A stretch of 64,000 nt of DNA, taken from NCBI RefSeq assembly GCF_000830885.1, contig NZ_CP006951.1:620001-684000 (forward strand). Direction: 5' to 3'. The notes beneath the pieces were generated by a model. That model did no database searches and was not told the DNA's origin. It was given only the letters and a program-made list of their open reading frames with translations. Both the position numbers and the translations under genes were made by a program. This stretch comes from Dehalococcoides mccartyi CG5. Lineage in GTDB: Bacteria; Chloroflexota; Dehalococcoidia; Dehalococcoidales; Dehalococcoidaceae. This document shows positions 1 through 7,626 of this stretch, in pieces; positions within the stretch are counted from its first letter, which is position 1, and each line of letters starts with the position of its first letter.

Positions 1-647
1 TCCGGGAAGAGCTGGAACGGGTCCGTAACGGAGAGGAAGAAGAGGCAAAAACCAGCAGCGAGTTCCCCATCATCCGCAAGATGGGCGGTGGCATGGAGAT
101 GATTGCGCCGGAAGCTGTGCTTAAGCACTACATGGGAGGCACTCCCGAAGGTGAGGTTGAGCTCAGGGCTATTATGAAATTCCGGGCGGCCATGCTAATG
201 GTGATGGATTTGGTGAATATCCAGAAGGGTTCGGCTGAGGCTGACGCCAGGCGTATGGAGCCTATTTTGCGGCTGATGAAAGAGACACGCGAAGAGCAGG
301 ATGCGGCGGCAGCCAGGGCAAAGGCTTCCAGTGAGGAAATCGCAGAACGAACCGCTCAGGCAACAGCAGGCCAACTATTTGGAGCAATCTCTCAAAGCAA
401 TACCCAGGTAAATAGCACTCTTGCCCAAATCAAGCAAATGGTGGGGGGACAGTCGAATGACCCCTTCAGCCAGGTTGTAAGCATGCTCCAGTCCATGCAG
501 CAGATGTCACAGATGTTCGGGATGCCATTACCCGGCATGATGCCGGGAGCGATGCCGGCAGGTGGACAGCCAGGCATTCAACCGCCGTCAGATCCACCGC
601 CGATTGAAAAACACACAGCCAAAGAATGGGAGGAAAGAAATGTTTGA
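1..647 (+). CDS. Partial Gln/Met-rich protein of the virus-like module (5' end missing)
   Basis: The frame is open from the first bases of the window, so this is the C-terminal part of a longer gene; the internal ATG at 81 is not the true start. The visible protein is acidic at first, then helical and Lys/Glu/Ala-rich (about residues 60-120 of the visible part), and ends in a Met/Gln/Pro/Gly-rich low-complexity tail containing short motifs such as MQQMSQMFGMPLPGMMPG. No catalytic motif is visible. Its stop overlaps the start of the next gene (ATGTTTGA), which points to translational coupling. The missing N-terminus could hold the informative domain; a DNA-packaging ATPase is one possibility, but nothing here proves it. 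Confidence 0.7.
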   Translation, partial: REELERVRNGEEEEAKTSSEFPIIRKMGGGMEMIAPEAVLKHYMGGTPEGEVELRAIMKFRAAMLMVMDLVNIQKGSAEADARRMEPILRLMKETREEQDAAAARAKASSEEIAERTAQATAGQLFGAISQSNTQVNSTLAQIKQMVGGQSNDPFSQVVSMLQSMQQMSQMFGMPLPGMMPGAMPAGGQPGIQPPSDPPPIEKHTAKEWEERNV

Positions 648-918
648 TTTCATGCAGATGGCTAACTCACCCCAGGCAAGGGATATGCTCTTTAAAATGA
701 TGAGCCGCCAGATGGGACAGTCTCCGCCGGACGTGAAAGAGGCGATCTCGAAAGTCGAGATTGCCATCAAAAGAAATGAGCGGGGTTTTGAGCTGCGTCT
801 CGGCAAGAGCGAGCATCAGCAGGTCGAGAAGATGCTCCAGGAATCCACCGATAGCTGGATTGAAATGCTCAGCCGCGGCTTTCAGGCTGTAGGCTATAAG
901 GTAAAAATCTATGAATAG
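640..918 (+). CDS. Small hypothetical protein (92 aa), coupled to upstream gene
   Basis: I place the start at the ATG at 640, which has a good ribosome binding site (GGGAGG) and overlaps the stop of the previous gene; an in-frame ATG at 562 lies inside that gene and has no such site. The protein begins MFDFMQMANSPQARDMLFKM and is predicted mostly helical, with a Met-rich N-terminus and a charged middle. No known domain is recognised. Its stop overlaps the next gene by 8 bases, so it belongs to the same tightly coupled transcription unit. Confidence 0.6.
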   Translation: MFDFMQMANSPQARDMLFKMMSRQMGQSPPDVKEAISKVEIAIKRNERGFELRLGKSEHQQVEKMLQESTDSWIEMLSRGFQAVGYKVKIYE

Positions 919-1159
919 CTGGTTTGCGCCCCTCCAGTGGCTGGTATTCCTGGCACTCTGGAGGATGTCCTACGAGACAGCCAATATCAATAAACCGGCC
1001 GACTCGTTAAAGAGCTTCCTGATCGAAAAGACACTGCCGGAGGAAACCGCTAACCCGAGGGAAAAAGAGTGGACGGAAAAGGCGGTTAAGAAATACGCCG
1101 AAGCTCAGGGAAAGAAATGGCAGCACTGGAACGAGGCCATGTTCGAGAGGTCGGATTGA
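911..1159 (+). CDS. Small hypothetical protein with N-terminal hydrophobic segment
   Basis: The 82-residue protein starts with a short aromatic hydrophobic stretch (SWFAPLQWLVFLALWRMS), which could be a membrane anchor, followed by a charged helical tail. It overlaps both neighbours (8 bases upstream, and a TGATG junction downstream). Such overlaps recur through 640-4744 and suggest one co-regulated assembly module. No function can be assigned. Confidence 0.55.
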   Translation: MNSWFAPLQWLVFLALWRMSYETANINKPADSLKSFLIEKTLPEETANPREKEWTEKAVKKYAEAQGKKWQHWNEAMFERSD

Positions 1160-1335
1160 TGCCGCTCATGGTGGAAAGGAAGCTTTTCAAGATCGGCGAA
1201 GGTGGCTTTGCTGTCACCCTTCCGAAAGCTTGGATAAACTACCACCGACTTAAACCCGGCGATACGGTCGAGGTCGTAGTAGATGGCGACCTTATTATCC
1301 GGGTCAAGGTGAAGACGGAAGAGAAGCTTATATAA
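1159..1335 (+). CDS. AbrB/SpoVT-type DNA-binding protein
   Basis: The start at 1159 shares bases with the upstream stop (TGATG); an earlier in-frame ATG at 1117 would overlap the preceding gene and lacks support. The 58-residue product has the swapped-hairpin AbrB signature: a KLFKIGEGGFAVTLPKAW strand-turn, then LKPGDTVEVVVDGD. Proteins of this family bind DNA as dimers and act as transition-state regulators or as antitoxins. No toxin gene follows; a hairpin and terminator do, so it probably works as a regulator closing this early sub-operon. Confidence 0.75.
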   Translation: MPLMVERKLFKIGEGGFAVTLPKAWINYHRLKPGDTVEVVVDGDLIIRVKVKTEEKLI

Positions 1336-1384
1336 GCGTTTATAGACTTGAAAGTCGCAGGGAGACGCGGTACGCTCTTAATGA

Positions 1385-1424
1385 AGCCCTGCGAGCTTGC
1401 CGGTGAAAGTCGGCTCGCAGGGCT
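1385..1424. repeat. Strong hairpin after AbrB-like gene
   Basis: AGCCCTGCGAGC (1385-1396) is perfectly complementary to GCTCGCAGGGCT (1413-1424), giving a 12-bp GC-rich stem with a 16-nt loop. It is followed by a short T-rich stretch (TTGCTTTATT). It may be a weak terminator, an RNA processing site or a protein-binding site. It lies about 50 bp downstream of the AbrB-like gene and just ahead of a second, clearer terminator. Confidence 0.6.
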
Positions 1425-1454
1425 TGCTTTATTACCGGCAGCTTCGGGGCTTAA

Positions 1455-1505
1455 AAAAAGGGGTTAGCAACCTGGACCGGAAGGGTTCAAGGCTAACCCC
1501 TTTTT
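1455..1505. terminator. Bidirectional-type intrinsic terminator
   Basis: AAAAAGGGGTTAGC (1455-1468) pairs with GCTAACCCCTTTTT (1492-1505). The GC-rich core flanked by A- and T-runs is the classic rho-independent layout and would work on either strand. It separates the upstream coupled genes (1-1335) from the structural-type genes that start at 1577. Confidence 0.75.
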
Positions 1506-1576
1506 CCTTTTCAGCCAGGTTGCACCCCGCCATTACCCGGCCGCGACCGGGTACGAACGAAAGAGGAGGTGCCCAC

Positions 1577-1789
1577 ATGGGTAAGTACGCAAGCTGGAAC
1601 GAATTCGAGAAAAACGTCCCTATCACCTACAAGGAGAAGGCCACTCCCGAGGCTTTCCGCACCGGGATGAACGGCATTGCGCCGACCGGACTGAAGGTCA
1701 AAGAGGGGCGGGTAAATCACTACCGCGATGGCGTGGATGGTAAGGGCGAAGTCGTGGTCGCCGGCTACAAGCGCGCTATGTTCGAGTAG
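1577..1789 (+). CDS. Small MGKYAS-family protein, copy 1 (70 aa)
   Basis: The ATG at 1577 has a strong ribosome binding site (AGAGGAGGT); a TTG-initiated upstream extension would run through the terminator hairpin and is rejected. The product begins MGKYASWNEFEKNVPITY and is closely related to the N-terminus of the protein at 11553-11858 (MGKYASHEEFGINAPINY). The shared positions are MGKYAS, EF, N, PI, Y, the spaced Thr/Glu pair and GM. It ends YKRAMFE, and the other copy has a comparable DVAMFG. It is small, soluble-looking and of unknown function; the pairing suggests a repeated structural or regulatory role in the module. Confidence 0.65.
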   Translation: MGKYASWNEFEKNVPITYKEKATPEAFRTGMNGIAPTGLKVKEGRVNHYRDGVDGKGEVVVAGYKRAMFE

Positions 1790-1839
1790 CGCTTTTACCG
1801 CTTGATGCCTATCCAAACGAGGGCACTGCCCTTATCGGT

Positions 1840-1865
1840 TTTACCGCTGTCGCGGTAGCGGTAAA
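1840..1865. repeat. Small inverted repeat in 1790-1918 gap
   Basis: TTTACCGCT (1840-1848) is complementary to AGCGGTAAA (1857-1865) with an 8-nt spacer. There is no T-run after it, so it is not a convincing terminator. It lies about 50 bp before the first Met-rich membrane protein gene and could be an operator or an mRNA structure. Nothing else is seen in this gap except the ribosome binding site TAGGAGGAG before 1919. Confidence 0.3.
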
Positions 1866-1918
1866 GCTGATGGACCGGATGAGCATCGAGCCTGAAGATT
1901 TAGTTTTAGGAGGAGAAT

Positions 1919-2131
1919 ATGTTCACAGCACAGCAACTGACCGGGCCGGTAGCACCGGGGCAAATGAGCCCGATGCAGGTCAGCGGTCCGGGCGCCTACT
2001 ATCCCACACAAACCACTACTGACCCCTTCTCAGGCATGTTCACCAGTATGATGCCGATGATCATGATGATCATGATGTTTGCCATTCTTATGCCCATGAT
2101 GAAGGGCATGACGGCATCAGCCAAGGACTAA
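1919..2131 (+). CDS. Met-rich single-pass membrane protein, copy 1
   Basis: The product is 70 residues with a strong ribosome binding site (AGGAGGAG). The N-terminal half is polar (Gln, Pro, Gly, Thr, Tyr). Residues about 39-63 form a hydrophobic segment built very largely from Met and Ile (MMPMIMMIMMFAILMPMMKG), and a short charged tail follows. This is a small bitopic membrane protein. The next gene encodes a near duplicate. Comparable Met-rich segments end several other proteins of this cluster, so these could be membrane or coat subunits of an assembled structure. No characterised family is recognised. Confidence 0.7.
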   Translation: MFTAQQLTGPVAPGQMSPMQVSGPGAYYPTQTTTDPFSGMFTSMMPMIMMIMMFAILMPMMKGMTASAKD

Positions 2132-2355
2132 CCCCGTAAATATATTATTTTGAGAATTTTAGGAGGTAATCAACAATGTATAAGGCACAGCAGATCGCCG
2201 GTCAGCAAATTCGACCCCAGCAGTACCAGTACGGCACGGTCAGTGGTTATTATCCCCTTCAGACCACCGACCCGATTTCGGGAATGTTCACCAGCATGAT
2301 GCCCATGATCATGATGATCATGATGATGGCCATTCTTATGCCCATGATGAAGGGC
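2033..2355 (+). repeat. 75-bp near-identical direct repeat in tandem gene pair
   Basis: Bases 2033-2107 and 2281-2355 are the same length and differ at only a few positions. They encode the Met-rich membrane segment in each of two consecutive genes. The region around each segment is much less conserved, so either the duplication is recent with strong selection on this part, or gene conversion keeps the two copies alike. Confidence 0.75.
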
Positions 2356-2379
2356 GTCACCGGCTCCAGCAAGTCCTAG
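2176..2379 (+). CDS. Met-rich single-pass membrane protein, copy 2
   Basis: The product is 67 residues with the ribosome binding site TTAGGAGGT. It matches the previous gene in layout: a Gln/Tyr-rich N-terminus ending in a YYPLQTTDPISGMF motif (copy 1 has YYPTQTTTDPFSGMF), then the Met/Ile membrane segment, then a short basic tail (KGVTGSSKS). Nearly every residue of the membrane segment is identical to copy 1. Small abundant virion membrane proteins and holin-like proteins can look like this. The function is unproven. Confidence 0.7.
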   Translation: MYKAQQIAGQQIRPQQYQYGTVSGYYPLQTTDPISGMFTSMMPMIMMIMMMAILMPMMKGVTGSSKS

Positions 2380-2411
2380 TGGAGGTGTAATTACATTAAG
2401 GAGGTTAATCC

Positions 2412-2990
2412 ATGAAAAACAAAATTGTTCCACAGCAATATGCAGGACAGCGGCCTCCGAAGGGTTGGGTGCCTCCCCTGGGACAGGAATTAACCCTCCT
2501 GGGAGTCTATGATAATGACTCAGGCTACTGGATGGGATTGCCGCTCCAGGTTTTGCGGGAAGCGCTGCTGACCGCTGAATCTCTGCATACCGAAGACCGC
2601 ATTGACGAGCGGGATAAAATCGAGGCCACAGTTCCTAACGCTTCGGCGCAAGATACTGTTAAAACCAAAGAGTTCGAGGTGCCTGCCGGTGAGGTCTGGT
2701 ATCTCAACCGTCTCAACCTGATAACCGAAGCTGAGATTTCCGGCAATGTCCGCGTCTCCCGATTCCCCAAGGTCGATACAGTGGAAAAGAAGTACCTGGG
2801 GACCGACCTGGCGGCCAGCCAGAATGAAGATTATGATCTGGCAAGTCCCGGTCAACTCGGTGCTGATTTGAGGCTCCTCGGGGGCGATAAACTCACCGTA
2901 ATCGCCACTGTAACCGCCGTGGGCGGTACAACCGCCGACCGCAAAGTTACCCTGAATATTTACGGCCGGAAAGCCAGGAGACTGGTATAG
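2412..2990 (+). CDS. Beta-rich putative structural protein (192 aa)
   Basis: It has a strong ribosome binding site (AAGGAGGTT). A Pro/Gly-rich N-terminus is followed by an acidic helical linker (about residues 45-85) and a C-terminal half of alternating hydrophobic strands. That half contains FEVPAGEVWYLNRL, LLGGDKLTVIATVTA and a basic ending, NIYGRKARRLV. The strand pattern with a VPAGE turn is reminiscent of small jelly-roll or minor capsid proteins in viruses, but that is inferred from appearance only. There is no signal peptide or membrane segment. Confidence 0.55.
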   Translation: MKNKIVPQQYAGQRPPKGWVPPLGQELTLLGVYDNDSGYWMGLPLQVLREALLTAESLHTEDRIDERDKIEATVPNASAQDTVKTKEFEVPAGEVWYLNRLNLITEAEISGNVRVSRFPKVDTVEKKYLGTDLAASQNEDYDLASPGQLGADLRLLGGDKLTVIATVTAVGGTTADRKVTLNIYGRKARRLV

Positions 2991-3010
2991 CGGCATAAGG
3001 AGGTAATCCT

Positions 3011-3538
3011 ATGCCCTATACCATGACACCACCGGGATATAGGGCTGTCTTAATCGGACAAGCCGTTGCTATCGAGGAACTGGGCACCTTCGCCCCGCTT
3101 GAAGAAAGTTCGGCTGAAGGTGCTCTTTTCTTAATGAGGCTCGACTTTACCGAGTCTCCGTCTGCAGAAGTACTGTCTCAGCTTGAACAGGCGTGCTTTG
3201 ACGCGGGAGTCGAATTGTGGCCGGGTTATAGCCATATTGTCTTTGCCGATGTAGATCAGCCCACAGTTTATCTAGCCTGGCAAAAAGGATTTGCCTGGCT
3301 GCCGATCATTATCGGGCTTCTGGTTACCACCGTTTTGCCGCCCTTGTTGGGTTCGCTGGTTTGGTGGCTCATGCCGGAGTCTTTAAAGAACCTGATCAGC
3401 GGCATCATCAATATGGGAATCATGCTTTTGGTCATGCTTCTTATCAGCAAGCTTATGCCCTCGTTCACCCAGGATAAAGAGAAGGTGCGGAAAGTAAAAC
3501 AATCAGAACCGGAGAAATTGGAGGAGGCGAAGGCATGA
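3011..3538 (+). CDS. Membrane protein with two predicted transmembrane segments
   Basis: The product is 175 residues with the ribosome binding site AAGGAGGT. The first 95 residues form a soluble mixed domain. They are followed by two hydrophobic segments, about 98-120 (LPIIIGLLVTTVLPPLLGSL) and about 128-152 (GIINMGIMLLVMLLISKLMP, again Met-containing). The tail is highly charged with Lys and Glu. The stop overlaps the next start (ATGA). No known family is recognised; the membership and topology fit a membrane component of the module. Confidence 0.6.
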   Translation: MPYTMTPPGYRAVLIGQAVAIEELGTFAPLEESSAEGALFLMRLDFTESPSAEVLSQLEQACFDAGVELWPGYSHIVFADVDQPTVYLAWQKGFAWLPIIIGLLVTTVLPPLLGSLVWWLMPESLKNLISGIINMGIMLLVMLLISKLMPSFTQDKEKVRKVKQSEPEKLEEAKA

Positions 3539-3711
3539 GTCAGTATCCCATCGAAAATCAAAATTATTCCCCTTACCAGTACCAGGCTTTGCAGTGGCAG
3601 GGCGTTGTGGGCACGCTGATGGGTGTGGTCATGTTGATAGCTATGGGCGCCTGGGCTCTATCTCTGGTAAAGAAGGCGTTCAAAGGCGAGGAGGTGAAGT
3701 TCCCGCTATGA
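3535..3711 (+). CDS. Small single-pass membrane protein (58 aa)
   Basis: This short gene starts at the ATG that overlaps the previous stop (ATGA) and ends in an ATGA overlap with the next start at 3708. The product begins MSQYPIENQNYSPYQYQALQ, has a hydrophobic segment at about residues 23-43 (VVGTLMGVVMLIAMGAWALS) and a basic tail. The Tyr/Gln-rich N-terminus followed by one membrane span echoes the Met-rich proteins at 1919 and 2176. The tight overlap on both sides is strong evidence that it is real. Confidence 0.65.
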   Translation: MSQYPIENQNYSPYQYQALQWQGVVGTLMGVVMLIAMGAWALSLVKKAFKGEEVKFPL

Positions 3712-4271
3712 CGACACAGGTAAGCGTCATGTCTGGCTCTTTGGGCGACATCTTCTGGGACCTGCCGCCGTGGATGACCTACACGCCCGGGTTCGACCTG
3801 GGTTGCAGTATTTACGTGGCTAATCCCACTGGCGTGGAAAAGGAATATGCCCTGATGGCCAGGTTAAATCGGGAAAGCACCTTGATTAGCGAAGAAGCTT
3901 TGCCGGTATTCGGTTATGCCTGGTTCAAGGTCGCTCCCGGCGATTTTGTCCGGCTCCGAGGCGCTCTACGGTTCAATGAAAGCGATGCCGACCTCACAGT
4001 GCTTCTGGTAGAGCGAGAGACAGAAGAGGTCACTGACTCCGCGGCTACACGGCTGGTGGCGCCGCAAGGGTCGAGCGCTTTGCCACCGACGTGGCCCGGG
4101 TCCACCAGTACTACAGATACCGGCTTCAACTGGAACTCACTACTGGCCATGATGCTGCCGATGATGATGCTGGGTATGGTCGTGGTGTCCGCCAAGCCTC
4201 AGCAAGAGAAAGTAGAAGCGAAAGCCACGGCGGGAACCCAGAAGTTACTGCCAGAAGGGAGGAATCGGTAA
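3708..4271 (+). CDS. Beta-domain protein with Met-rich membrane segment
   Basis: The start at 3708 follows GAGGAGGTGAAG and overlaps the preceding stop; an in-frame ATG at 3594 falls inside the upstream gene. The product has 187 residues. Residues about 1-120 look like a beta-sandwich (aromatic and hydrophobic strands, IYVANPTGVEKEYAL). A Ser/Thr/Pro linker follows, then a hydrophobic segment near 145-165 (LLAMMLPMMMLGMVVVSAK) and a charged tail. The arrangement suggests a membrane-anchored external or internal beta domain, as in a spike or a coat-membrane link protein. The stop overlaps the next ATG. Confidence 0.6.
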   Translation: MTTQVSVMSGSLGDIFWDLPPWMTYTPGFDLGCSIYVANPTGVEKEYALMARLNRESTLISEEALPVFGYAWFKVAPGDFVRLRGALRFNESDADLTVLLVERETEEVTDSAATRLVAPQGSSALPPTWPGSTSTTDTGFNWNSLLAMMLPMMMLGMVVVSAKPQQEKVEAKATAGTQKLLPEGRNR

Positions 4272-4744
4272 TGCCTGGAGAGTTTTATGTTGAAAATAAA
4301 GCGGAAAAGGTCAGTCTTGAGACAGTAGAGTCTAGTCTTGCTGGGCTCAACACTAAGGCAGATGCCATCAAAGTGCGGACCGATAACCTGGCTGGGGAAA
4401 ACCCCTGGCAGGGAGCCACAACAGCCGACTGGCAAACCGTCGAGGCTAATGTCATCAGTATTGGCGCTGCCGGTATTAGGAATAAGATACACGACCTAAC
4501 TCTAAGCGTTCATAACCTGGTGGGCACACAAATCAGGGTGAGGTTCTATAAGAAAGTAAACGGTATCGAGCGGAAGGTCTATGACCAGTCTTTTGATGCT
4601 ACTTCTGATCCGCTAGGACTGCCGGTTATCAATGGTACCTGGGCGATTCACGATGTGCTGAGAGTGACCTTGCAGAGCAATAACGCCACGGATAACGGGA
4701 AAGCCGTGGATTACGACTATATGCTGGAAAAGATGCTGTCTTAG
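4271..4744 (+). CDS. Beta-rich hypothetical protein (157 aa)
   Basis: I chose the ATG at 4271, which overlaps the upstream stop (TAATG); the longer form beginning at 4091 would lie inside the preceding gene. The N-terminus is helical (SLETVESSLAGLNTKADAIK). The rest alternates strands, with LTLSVHNLVGTQIRVRFYKK and DVLRVTLQSNNATDNGKAVD, a pattern expected of a beta sandwich. No signal peptide, membrane span or catalytic motif is seen. It may be a second structural protein alongside the one at 2412. Confidence 0.55.
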   Translation: MPGEFYVENKAEKVSLETVESSLAGLNTKADAIKVRTDNLAGENPWQGATTADWQTVEANVISIGAAGIRNKIHDLTLSVHNLVGTQIRVRFYKKVNGIERKVYDQSFDATSDPLGLPVINGTWAIHDVLRVTLQSNNATDNGKAVDYDYMLEKMLS

Positions 4745-4761
4745 GCAGGAAGGTAATAAAC

Positions 4762-5304
4762 ATGAGTTTGCTAAGTAAAGGAGCCAATCGACTTTCACAG
4801 CTTGAGATAGATGTCAGCAAGGACTGGGCTGGTCGATTAATCAAGAACCTTGGAGACGCCGTTGACAGTAACGATGCTGTGAAAAAAGCACAGGCAATCC
4901 TGCAATCGGTCATGACCGGCAGAGGCGATATCCTGTATCGCGGCGATAGCGAGGCGGTCAGGTTAGCTCCGAGCTACGGTGTCGGCTACAACTTTCTTCA
5001 TATGAAAAACAGCGGCCAGTTCGAACCAGAATGGCTGGATATACAAAGCTTGATTATCTACCTGACCGGGGCAGTAAACCGGGTGATAGTCCCACCGTCA
5101 TTAATTATCCTGGCGCCGGCGTTATCGATGGGTATCGCCGAGGATCATTCCGGAGGTGGCTTTACGGATTCTCGCAGTCTGTATATACCCGGGCCTGGGA
5201 TCACGCTTAATACGACAGAAGAGCATTCTGGTGGTGGGCAGGAGACTACTCCGGTCTTAACCATGCCGGTGGCCACAATCGGCGTAACGGCTCAGCTGGT
5301 TTAA
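4762..5304 (+). CDS. Tail-fibre-like protein, cassette A gene 1
   Basis: The 180-residue protein begins MSLLSKGANRLSQLEIDVSK and contains GRGDILYRGDSEAVRLAP and a GYNFLHMKNSG element. Short motifs of the type GDI-x-RGD are common in phage tail-fibre and other receptor-binding proteins, where they precede the exposed domain. The gene at 7823 is a paralogue (MSLLLKGVARLSQLEIDTDK, HGDIAFRGND). After the conserved 110 residues the C-terminal parts differ, as expected of a variable binding region. It is followed by cassette A gene 2 at 5321. Confidence 0.6.
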   Translation: MSLLSKGANRLSQLEIDVSKDWAGRLIKNLGDAVDSNDAVKKAQAILQSVMTGRGDILYRGDSEAVRLAPSYGVGYNFLHMKNSGQFEPEWLDIQSLIIYLTGAVNRVIVPPSLIILAPALSMGIAEDHSGGGFTDSRSLYIPGPGITLNTTEEHSGGGQETTPVLTMPVATIGVTAQLV

Positions 5305-5320
5305 GTAGAGGGAAAGAGAT

Positions 5321-6031
5321 ATGGAGATATTGCGCGAACCTAAAGAACGAAAATATCAGCAACTGAGAAGACTGGGGCAAGAGCTCAAGATTCCCACCTT
5401 TGAAGCTTTCCTTGAACTTGAAGTCAGGGATGGAAGTGGACGGATAACACATCACCACCGGCAGCGAAGTCATAGCTGGGTGAGAAATGCCTACAACCAG
5501 CTCTTCTGCCAGATGGCGGCCAAGGATTCAAACGATGCTACTTTCGGACCGGGAAAGCTTAGTGGTAAGCAAACCAGCGGAACGGTACGTGGAGTCGCCT
5601 ATCCCTTCGGCTATGGTGAAAGCAACTCGGTGGACGGAACCAGCTATGGCCTTCGTGCTGCCGCCGGTGTCGATACCAAGGGTATCCAGGTAGGCTCGGG
5701 CACGAATGCGGAGAGCTTTGAAGACTATACCCTGCAGACCCAGATTGCCAACGGGACCGGTGCCGGGCAGATTAGCTATATTGCCAGTGAGTTGCACTCG
5801 ATAAGCTACGATGCAGGGACCAAAGTCCTCAGGGATATCCTTATTCGCTACTTCAACAACAATAGTGGCGGCAACGTAAATGTAAACGAAGTCGGCATCG
5901 TCGCTTACCTCCAGGGACAGTACAACCAGAACTACATGATGTCCCGCGATAAGTTGCCTGCCACCATTACTGTGCCAACTACTGGGCAGCTGCGGGTGAC
6001 TTATACCATTCAGCTCACTTACCCGGCTTAA
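5321..6031 (+). CDS. Tail-fibre-like protein, cassette A gene 2
   Basis: The product is 236 residues, with a ribosome binding site GGGAAAGAG. Residues about 1-65 contain EFEV-type and RQRSHSWVRNAYN motifs that are also present in the paralogue at 8684. The C-terminal third carries a conserved IRYFNNNSGG, then NVNEVGI, and ends TGQLRVTYTIQLTYPA (the paralogue ends TGQLKVTYTLQLTYPA). The middle region is divergent and Gly/Ser-rich. The fold is probably beta-rich and exposed. It is an apparent partner of the preceding gene because the two are duplicated together. Confidence 0.6.
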   Translation: MEILREPKERKYQQLRRLGQELKIPTFEAFLELEVRDGSGRITHHHRQRSHSWVRNAYNQLFCQMAAKDSNDATFGPGKLSGKQTSGTVRGVAYPFGYGESNSVDGTSYGLRAAAGVDTKGIQVGSGTNAESFEDYTLQTQIANGTGAGQISYIASELHSISYDAGTKVLRDILIRYFNNNSGGNVNVNEVGIVAYLQGQYNQNYMMSRDKLPATITVPTTGQLRVTYTIQLTYPA

Positions 6032-6042
6032 AGGAGAACGAG

Positions 6043-7296
6043 ATGAGATATTCAATAATCGCGAAGGGAATAACCCCAACCCAGGCAGAGGCGGAGATCC
6101 GTAAACTGGGCATAACCGATTTCAAACCTGCCAGGCTGTTGGGGCAGTTCTTCTGCGAGCTTAGCGAAGAAAAAATCAGAGCTCTATCAGCCGTCTCAGG
6201 TATTGTCTTAAAGCCTATAAAAGACTATAAAGCCGAGCAGGTGCTGAGTGAAGTGGCACCGGTTGAGAGCCTTTCGGATGTATTTTATTTACTACGCTCT
6301 TACTTCAATCCGCCGCTAACTGGGACTGGTCTTACCGTAGCTGTGTTAGACAGCGGTGTCAGAAAAACCCATCAGTCTCTAAGAAGCAAAGTCGTCTACG
6401 AGGCTAATTTTACAGATTCGCCAACTGCCGATGATGTCTTCGGACATGGGACGCAGGTTGCCTTCATCATTGCCGGCGGTATGCATGCCATAGGTGAGAA
6501 AGCCGGTGTCTCTCCAAGCGCTTCCATCATGAATATCAAGGTAATCAATGACGATGGCATTGGCAGTGATGAAGGTATCGTCATGGGAATTGAGCGTGTT
6601 TGCGGGTTGGCCGAGCAAGCGAGAAAGAACGGGCTCTGGATAACCGATGATTTATATCCCAACATCATTAATCTCAGCTTGGGAGGTGAGGACGACGGTG
6701 ATGCAGACAATCCGGTGAGAGCAGCCTGCCGCAAGGCTAGCACTGAATACGGTTTGGATGTTATTGCCGCTGCAGGAAACTCCGGTCCGAAAATGACTAC
6801 GGTTATGCTCCCAGCCTGTGACCCAGAAGTCATCGCAGTCGGTGCAGTGGAAACCAACGGCGAATTGGCTATTTGGGAAAAATCATCCCGCGGACCAACG
6901 GTACAGGGTGAGACCAAACCCGATTTTGTTATCTGGGGCACTGACCTTGAAATGGCGAGTCATCAAAAAGACGACGAGTATCTTGTGAAGTCGGGCACCA
7001 GTTTTGCCGCTCCCATGCTGTCTGGGCTGGCCGGTCTACTTTGGGAGAGTGGAAGGCGGGCATACGGAGAAGCCTGGGTATTCAGCTGGCGAGAGGCCAA
7101 GAAACTGGCTCCCTATTTTTCAACCAAGCCGCAGGATGCTCCAGTCAATAAAGATAACGTCTATGGCTTCGGGCTTCCGGCGATGGGCTCGATGCTGGGA
7201 CAGGTATCTCAAACCGATTCAACGGCGCAACAGAGTACAGAAGTATTTCCCATGTTCATGATGATGGCTATGATGGCGAGCATGGTAGGAGTGTAA
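6043..7296 (+). CDS. Subtilisin-like serine protease (S8) with Met-rich C-terminal tail
   Basis: This is a 417-residue protein with all S8 catalytic elements: Asp103 in VAVLDSGV, His135 in FGHGTQVAF, oxyanion Asn246 in AAAGNSG, and Ser320 in SGTSFAAPM. Residues 1-65 resemble an I9-type propeptide. There is no signal peptide. The last 15-20 residues (VFPMFMMMAMMASMVGV) form a short Met-rich hydrophobic tail like the membrane segments of its neighbours. A maturation protease for virion or surface proteins is a reasonable inference, tethered or co-assembled through the tail. It lies between the two tail-fibre-like cassettes and ends immediately before the holin-like gene. Confidence 0.85.
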   Translation: MRYSIIAKGITPTQAEAEIRKLGITDFKPARLLGQFFCELSEEKIRALSAVSGIVLKPIKDYKAEQVLSEVAPVESLSDVFYLLRSYFNPPLTGTGLTVAVLDSGVRKTHQSLRSKVVYEANFTDSPTADDVFGHGTQVAFIIAGGMHAIGEKAGVSPSASIMNIKVINDDGIGSDEGIVMGIERVCGLAEQARKNGLWITDDLYPNIINLSLGGEDDGDADNPVRAACRKASTEYGLDVIAAAGNSGPKMTTVMLPACDPEVIAVGAVETNGELAIWEKSSRGPTVQGETKPDFVIWGTDLEMASHQKDDEYLVKSGTSFAAPMLSGLAGLLWESGRRAYGEAWVFSWREAKKLAPYFSTKPQDAPVNKDNVYGFGLPAMGSMLGQVSQTDSTAQQSTEVFPMFMMMAMMASMVGV

Positions 7297-7626
7297 ATGA
7301 TGGCAGACAGCGAATTAGTAAAATCCCTGGTTGCCCTGGGCGGCGTACCGCTAATCCTGGGACTGGTCCAGCTTTTCAAACCCTTTGTCTCAGATACCAG
7401 ATACTATCCTTTATTGGCGGTTGCTATGGGATTGGTGATTAACCTGGTCGCCAGCTGGGCGCTCGGCGTCAGCGCCATGTCGGACTGGGTAGCCGCATTA
7501 TTCAATGGCATCATCGCCGGTATGGCAGCCAGCGGACTCTATTCTACTGGCTCCACGCTGCAGGAAGGATCGTTAGCAGATAAGAAGAATCGCTCAAACG
7601 GGGGAGAACTTGATGAAACTAAGTAG
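7297..7626 (+). CDS. Holin-like membrane protein
   Basis: The product is 109 residues and starts directly after the protease stop (TAAATGATG). It has an N-terminal amphipathic stretch and three hydrophobic segments, about 10-26 (LVALGGVPLILGLVQLF), 36-57 and 62-82, then a charged C-terminus. Size, topology and polar tail resemble phage holins, which permeabilise the membrane. No endolysin is seen in the window, so a lytic role is not demonstrated; a small structural membrane protein is the alternative. Confidence 0.5.
   Translation: MMADSELVKSLVALGGVPLILGLVQLFKPFVSDTRYYPLLAVAMGLVINLVASWALGVSAMSDWVAALFNGIIAGMAASGLYSTGSTLQEGSLADKKNRSNGGELDETK

Noticed and set aside
1790-1918. Possible small hydrophobic ORF ending near 1950
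   Set aside because: The frame is open and reads hydrophobic around 1830-1880, but it has no start codon with a ribosome binding site and overlaps the next gene.
2040-2360. ATG-rich microsatellite-like DNA (ATGATCATGATG)
   Set aside because: It is coding sequence for Met/Ile segments with the frame kept in both copies, not a non-coding repeat, and not a phase-variable tract.
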